From Streptomyces sp. V2I9 (GTDB taxonomy: Bacteria; Actinomycetota; Actinomycetes; Streptomycetales; Streptomycetaceae), in NCBI RefSeq assembly GCF_030817475.1, contig NZ_JAUSZJ010000002.1, positions 1 through 64,000 on the forward strand: 64,000 nt of DNA. The letters run 5' to 3'. The number at the start of each line of letters is the position of its first letter. Positions within the stretch are counted from its first letter, which is position 1. A model generated the notes under the pieces. The model saw only the letters and a program-made list of their open reading frames with translations, made no database searches and had not been told where the DNA came from. Shown here piece by piece: positions 59,707 to 64,000 of this stretch. A program made the position numbers and the translations under genes.

Positions 59707-61002
59707 ATGACGGCCATGCCGGACGCGGCGGAACGGCTCGGGCGGGGCGAGCTCGAAGCCCTGCAACTGGACCGGCTGAAGTCCACGCTGCACCACGCGT
59801 ACACCAACGTCCCGTTCTACCGGCAGGCGTTCGACCGCGCGGGGCTGCGGCCCGAGGACTGCCGGACGCTCGAGGACCTGGCCCGGTTCCCGTTCACGGT
59901 GAAGGCGGACCTGCGGGACAACTACCCCTTCGGGATGTTCGCCGTACCGGAGCACGAGGTGCGCAGGATCCATGCCTCCAGCGGCACGACCGGGCGTCCG
60001 ACGGTCGTCGGGTACACCGAACGGGACCTGGACACCTGGGCGGACGTGGTGGCCCGGTCGATCCGGGCGGCGGGCGGGCGGCCCGGCCACAAGGTCCATG
60101 TGGCGTACGGTTACGGGCTGTTCACCGGCGGGCTCGGCGCGCACTACGGCGCGGAACGGCTGGGCTGCACGGTGATCCCGGCCTCCGGCGGCATGACCGC
60201 GCGCCAGGTCCGGCTGATCCAGGACTTCCGGCCCGAGATCATCATGATCACGCCGTCCTACATGCTGACGCTGCTGGACGAGTTCGAGCGGCAGGGCGTC
60301 GATCCGCGTGCCACGTCCCTGAAGGTGGGGATCTTCGGCGCGGAGCCGTGGACCGAGGGGATGCGCCGGGAGATCGAGGACCGGTTCGCCATCGACGCGG
60401 TGGACATCTACGGGCTCTCGGAGGTGATGGGGCCGGGGGTGGCGCAGGAATGCGTGGAGACGAAGGACGGGCCGCACATCTGGGAGGACCACTTCTACCC
60501 GGAGGTGGTGGACCCGCTCACCGGTGAGGTGCTGCCGGACGGCGAGGAGGGCGAGCTGGTCTTCACCACGCTGACCAAGGAGGCGATGCCGGTGATCCGC
60601 TATCGCACCCGCGACCTGACACGGCTGCTGCCGGGGACGGCACGGACGTTCCGCCGGATGGAGAGGGTCACCGGTCGCAGCGACGACATGGTGATCCTGC
60701 GCGGGGTCAACCTCTTCCCCACCCAGATCGAGGAGATCGTGCTCCGTACGCCCGCCGTCGCCCCGCACTTCCAGCTGCGGCTGACCCGGCACGGGCGGCT
60801 CGACGCGCTGACGGTGTTCGCGGAGGCGCGGGCGGGCGCGACGACCGACGAACGGGAGACGGCGGCGCGGTCCATCGTGGCGGCGGTGAAGGACGGCATC
60901 GGAGTGTCGGTGAGCGTCGAGATCGTGGACCCGGAGACCCTTGAACGCTCGGTTGGGAAGATCCGGCGCATCGTGGATCTGCGGGAGTCCGGCGCGGAGT
61001 AG
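59707..61002 (+). CDS. paaK: phenylacetate-CoA ligase (PaaK-like)
   Basis: A 431-residue adenylate-forming enzyme that activates phenylacetate (or a related aromatic acid) with ATP and CoA. The P-loop is HASSGTTGRPTVVGY, with IYGLSEVMGPGVAQECVETK and the hinge/C-domain marks RTRDLTRLL, GRSDDMVILRGVNLFPTQIE. Its length matches PaaK. ATG 59707 follows GGAAGGAAGG. The remaining paa oxygenase genes are not in the window, so it may act alone or in a biosynthetic route. It converges on the acyl-CoA synthetase gene. Confidence 0.9.
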   Translation: MTAMPDAAERLGRGELEALQLDRLKSTLHHAYTNVPFYRQAFDRAGLRPEDCRTLEDLARFPFTVKADLRDNYPFGMFAVPEHEVRRIHASSGTTGRPTVVGYTERDLDTWADVVARSIRAAGGRPGHKVHVAYGYGLFTGGLGAHYGAERLGCTVIPASGGMTARQVRLIQDFRPEIIMITPSYMLTLLDEFERQGVDPRATSLKVGIFGAEPWTEGMRREIEDRFAIDAVDIYGLSEVMGPGVAQECVETKDGPHIWEDHFYPEVVDPLTGEVLPDGEEGELVFTTLTKEAMPVIRYRTRDLTRLLPGTARTFRRMERVTGRSDDMVILRGVNLFPTQIEEIVLRTPAVAPHFQLRLTRHGRLDALTVFAEARAGATTDERETAARSIVAAVKDGIGVSVSVEIVDPETLERSVGKIRRIVDLRESGAE

Positions 61003-61160
61003 GGGCGGCGTGGGGGCCGGCCGGCCCGGCGGTGGGCAGGAGCGGCGCGGCGGTGGTGAACCGGTGGTTCCGGGCTTCCGGGCCTCTGGGCCTCCGGGCC
61101 TCCGGGCCTCCGGGGGCGGAGCCGACGCTTCCGGACGGTTGCGGTTGCTCGCCCTCCGGT

Positions 61161-62666
61161 TCAGCCCAGCTCGTCCCGCAGTTGCCGTTTGAGGATCTTT
61201 CCGCTGGCGTTGCGCGGGAGGCTGTCCGCGAACACGATGCGCTTGGGCGCCTTGAAGGCGGGGAGCTTCTCGCGGGCGTGGGCGATGAGTTCCCCCTCGT
61301 CCGCGCTCGTCCCGCCGCGCCTGACGACGACGGCGGTGACGGCCTCGATCCAGCGGTCGTCGGGCAGTCCGACGACCGCTGCCTCCGCGACGGCGGGGTG
61401 GGTGTAGAGGACGTCCTCGACCTGGCGGGAGGCGACGAGGACGCCGCCGGAGTTGATGACGTCCTTGACCCGGTCGACGACGGTGAGGAAGCCTTCGGCG
61501 TCGCGGACGGCGAGGTCGCCGGAGTGGAACCAGCCGTCGCGGAAGGCCTCGGCCGTCTCCTTGGGCTTCTCCCAGTAGCCGGAGCACAGTTGGGGCGAGC
61601 GGTAGACGACCTCGCCGGGGGTTCCGTCGGGAGCGTCCTCGCCCTGCTCGTCGACGACCCTGGCCTCCACGAAGAGGACCGGCCGGCCGCACGACTCCAT
61701 CCGGCCCTCGTGCTCGTCGGGGCCGAGCACGGTGGCGAGCGGGCCGATCTCGCTCTGGCCGAAGCAGTTGTAGAAGGCCAGGCGCGGGAGGCGCTCGCGC
61801 AGGCGTTCCAGGACGGGTACGGGCATGATCGAGGCCCCGTAGAACGCCTTGCGGAGGCCGCCGAGGTCGCGGGTGGCGAACTCCGGGTGCTCGGCGAGGC
61901 CGATCCAGACGGTGGGCGGGGCGAACAGGCTGTCGGCGAGGCCCGTTTCGACGAGGTCGAAGATCCGGCCGGCGTCCGGGGCGTCCAGGATGGTGTTCTC
62001 CGCGCCCACCGCGAGATACGGCAGCAGGAACACGTGCATCTGGGCCGAGTGGTAGAGCGGCAGGGAGTGCACGGGCCGGTCGGTCGCGGCCAGGGAGAGC
62101 GCGGTGATCGCGCTGACGTACGCGTGGACCAGGGCCCCGTGCGTCATCATCGCGCCCTTGGGCAGGGCGGTGGTGCCGGAGGTGTACAGCAGCTGCACCA
62201 GGTCGCCGGAGGAGGGCGGGCGCTTCGGGGTGAAGGGCCTCTCCGTCTCCAGGGCGTCGAGCAGTGAGCCGGGGGCGTCGCGCAGCGCGCGTACCGGGAG
62301 CCCGGCGGGGAGCCGCCCGGCGAGGTCCGGGTCGGTCAGGACGAGGGTGGAGCCGGACTGGTCGAGGAGGTAGGCGAGGTCGTCGCCGGTGAGGTTCTGG
62401 TTGACCGGTACGTGGACGAGCCCGGCCCGAGCGCAGGCGAGGAAGCCGATCAGGTAGACGTCGGAGTTGTGCGCGTAGGCGGCCACCCGGTCGCCGGGGG
62501 CGAGTCCGTGCTCCTCGGTGAGGACGGCTGCGGCCGTGGAGACGGCGGCCTCCAGGGAGCCGTAGGTCCAGGCCCGGTCGGCGTACCGTACGGCGGTCCG
62601 GGCGGGGGTGCGCCGGGCGCTGCGGGTGAGGACGCCGTCCACGGTGCTGCTGCGTACACCAGTCAT
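61161..62666 (-). CDS. fatty acyl-CoA synthetase / AMP-binding enzyme
   Basis: A 501-residue ANL-superfamily ligase. Motifs are the P-loop LLYTSGTTALPKGAMMTH, the adenine-binding YNCFGQSEIGPLAT, the ribose Asp in GWFHSGDLAVRD, the hinge DRVKDVINSGG and the catalytic Lys in NASGKILKRQLRDEL. The N-terminus begins as an acyl-CoA synthetase (VDGVLTRSARRTPARTAVRY). ATG 62666 is favoured over the codon at 62702. The chain length of the substrate is not predictable. Confidence 0.9.
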   Translation of the reverse strand: MTGVRSSTVDGVLTRSARRTPARTAVRYADRAWTYGSLEAAVSTAAAVLTEEHGLAPGDRVAAYAHNSDVYLIGFLACARAGLVHVPVNQNLTGDDLAYLLDQSGSTLVLTDPDLAGRLPAGLPVRALRDAPGSLLDALETERPFTPKRPPSSGDLVQLLYTSGTTALPKGAMMTHGALVHAYVSAITALSLAATDRPVHSLPLYHSAQMHVFLLPYLAVGAENTILDAPDAGRIFDLVETGLADSLFAPPTVWIGLAEHPEFATRDLGGLRKAFYGASIMPVPVLERLRERLPRLAFYNCFGQSEIGPLATVLGPDEHEGRMESCGRPVLFVEARVVDEQGEDAPDGTPGEVVYRSPQLCSGYWEKPKETAEAFRDGWFHSGDLAVRDAEGFLTVVDRVKDVINSGGVLVASRQVEDVLYTHPAVAEAAVVGLPDDRWIEAVTAVVVRRGGTSADEGELIAHAREKLPAFKAPKRIVFADSLPRNASGKILKRQLRDELG

Positions 62667-62818
62667 GGCGTGATCCTGTGCGGCCGGGCCCCGCGGGGTC
62701 AAGAGGACGGATACCGACCGGACGGTTGACAGCCGCCGCGGCTCCCTGGCTGAGTTGCGCGTGGCTGTCCGGGCGGTCCGGAGCGGCCGCCGTGCCCCCG
62801 CACCGCTGGAGGAACACC

Positions 62819-64000
62819 TTGACGTTACGCAACCGTCTGAGACTGCTCGGGACAGCCGCTCTCGCCCTGTTCACCGTGTCGGCGTCGCTGGCGCCGGCCA
62901 CCGCGTCCGGGCCCGGCGCGGAGCGGAACCCGTCCGGCGGAGGTCTCTCCGCCGTCATCCGGTACACGGAGTACGGCATCCCGCACATCGTGGCGAAGGA
63001 CTACGCGCAGCTCGGCTTCGGCACCGGCTGGGCGCAGGCCGCCGACCAGGTGTGCACCCTGGCGGACGGCTTCCTCACCGTGCGCGGCGAGCGGTCGCGG
63101 TACTTCGGGCCGGACGCCGCCACGGACTTCTCGCTCTCCTCGGCGGCGACGAACCTCTCCAGCGATCTGTACTTCCGGGGGGTCCGGGACAGCGGCACGG
63201 TGGAGAGCCTGCTCGAGGCTCCCGCGCCCGCCGGTCCGAGCCGGGACGTGAAGGAGACGATGCGGGGGTTCGCCGCCGGGTACAACGCGTGGATCGCGCG
63301 GAACCGGATCACCGATCCGGCCTGCCGGGGCGCGTCCTGGGTGCGCCCGGTGACGGCGCTGGACGTGGCGGCGCGCGGGTACGCGCTGGCCGTGCTCGGC
63401 GGCCAGGGGCGCGGCATCGACGGCATCACCGCCGCGCGGCCGCCGACCGCCGCTCCCCCGGCGGCCGGGGTCAGCCCCCGGGAGGCGGCGTCGGCGGCGG
63501 AGCGCCTGCTGTCGGCGCAGAACGCGGACATGGGCTCCAACGCGGTCGCGTTCGGCGGCTCCACCACGGTGAACGGGCGCGGGCTGCTGCTGGGCAACCC
63601 GCACTACCCGTGGCAGGGCGGACGGCGCTTCTGGCAGTCGCAGCAGACGATCCCCGGCGAGCTGAACGTGTCGGGCGCCTCCCTGCTGGGCGCGACGACG
63701 ATCTCGATCGGGCACAACGCGGATGTGGCGTGGAGCCATACGGTCGCCACCGGCGTCACGCTGAACCTGCATCAGCTCACCCTCGATCCGGCCGACCCGA
63801 CCGTCTACCTCGTGGACGGGAAGCCGGAGCGGATGACCGAGCGGACGGTGAGCGTCCCGGTGAAGGGCGCGGCACCCGTGCGGCGCACCCAGTGGTGGAC
63901 GCGGTACGGCCCCGTCACCACGTCCCTGGGCGCGGGGCTGCCGCTGCCGTGGACGGCGAGCACGGCGTACGCGCTGAACGATCCCAACGCGGTGAATCTG
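62819..64000 (+). CDS. penicillin acylase family protein (AHL/cyclic-lipopeptide acylase type), 5' part
   Basis: The first 394 residues of an Ntn-hydrolase; the gene runs off the window. A signal peptide (RLLGTAALALFTVSASLAPA) is followed by the alpha chain (YTEYGIPHIVAKDYAQLGFG, TGWAQAADQVCTLADGFLTV). The autoprocessing site is NADMGSNAVAFGG, with Ser240 as the mature nucleophile. The beta chain begins GLLLGNPHYPWQGGRRFWQS and IGHNADVAWSHTVATGVTLN. TTG 62819 follows GGAGGA. The sequence resembles Streptomyces AhlM and aculeacin-acylase-type enzymes, which remove acyl chains from homoserine lactones or lipopeptides. The exact substrate is undetermined. Confidence 0.88.
   Translation, partial: MTLRNRLRLLGTAALALFTVSASLAPATASGPGAERNPSGGGLSAVIRYTEYGIPHIVAKDYAQLGFGTGWAQAADQVCTLADGFLTVRGERSRYFGPDAATDFSLSSAATNLSSDLYFRGVRDSGTVESLLEAPAPAGPSRDVKETMRGFAAGYNAWIARNRITDPACRGASWVRPVTALDVAARGYALAVLGGQGRGIDGITAARPPTAAPPAAGVSPREAASAAERLLSAQNADMGSNAVAFGGSTTVNGRGLLLGNPHYPWQGGRRFWQSQQTIPGELNVSGASLLGATTISIGHNADVAWSHTVATGVTLNLHQLTLDPADPTVYLVDGKPERMTERTVSVPVKGAAPVRRTQWWTRYGPVTTSLGAGLPLPWTASTAYALNDPNAVNL

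Noticed and set aside
59434..62988. A minus-strand open frame of nearly 1,200 codons antisense to paaK and overlapping the acyl-CoA synthetase gene
   Set aside because: It is Arg/Pro/Gly-rich without domains and is the out-of-frame shadow of two clear CoA-ligase genes. Long empty frames are expected at this GC content.

Overview
The window looks like chromosomal-arm DNA of a Streptomyces species. GC content is very high and third codon positions are almost always G or C. Many genes start with GTG or TTG. The window carries a bifunctional geosmin synthase, a gamma-butyrolactone (A-factor type) signalling locus, an NsdA-like regulator, a HelR-type RNA polymerase ATPase, DinB/mycothiol-type proteins and many one-component regulators. 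No rRNA, tRNA, CRISPR array or prophage was seen.

Layout. 1-3948 is an IS-bounded island. A full-length but frameshifted ISAs1-family element (1-1391) and a truncated inverted copy (3515-3948) form a 433-bp inverted repeat. Between them lie an IS5/IS427-type element (1395-2229), a secreted protein with a ricin-B lectin domain behind a beta-rich Ser/Thr-rich domain, and a cluster of nested palindromes. 3.9-20 kb holds ordinary accessory genes: hydrolases, a nucleotidyltransferase, XRE-cupin, ThpR, the ohrR/ohr peroxide pair with tandem operators, a double alpha/beta-hydrolase fusion whose first domain lacks its nucleophile, MerR and LysR regulators, helR with a structured leader, an AI-2E family transporter and a zinc alcohol dehydrogenase. 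21.3-24.7 kb is the gamma-butyrolactone locus: an AfsA synthase with an NmrA-like reductase, a ScbR-type receptor, a decayed second receptor divergent from afsA, and two ARE-like operators.

24.7-46.9 kb holds a GH114-like secreted enzyme, VOC, three DinB-like proteins, PlsC, a luciferase-like oxidoreductase whose 5' end looks frameshifted, an AfsR-like NB-ARC/TPR ATPase without a DNA-binding domain, a PepSY lipoprotein, a phosphatase, signal peptidase I, an epoxide hydrolase, a secreted TNT-type NAD glycohydrolase next to a tiny partner gene, DUF4230, an AlkZ-like winged-helix protein, DUF4389, VanZ and TPR proteins. 47.2-47.7 kb encodes zinc-independent L31 and L33 paralogues behind a possible Zur box. 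48-64 kb contains a PAS-PP2C phosphatase, nsdA divergent from a phosphotransferase, a secreted lytic transglycosylase, geosmin synthase, an APC permease, phenylacetate-CoA ligase, a fatty acyl-CoA synthetase and the start of a penicillin/AHL acylase that runs off the window.

Genes that probably work together are afsA with its reductase and receptor; ohrR with ohr; the two ribosomal-protein paralogues; TNT with its small neighbour; and the two CoA ligases. At least six reading frames are broken (ISAs1 transposase, second receptor, luciferase-like gene, epimerase, PadR, alpha/beta hydrolase). This fits a fast-evolving arm region, although isolated single-base breaks could also be sequencing errors. 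All functional calls rest on reading the protein sequences and on knowledge of the families; no database search was run.
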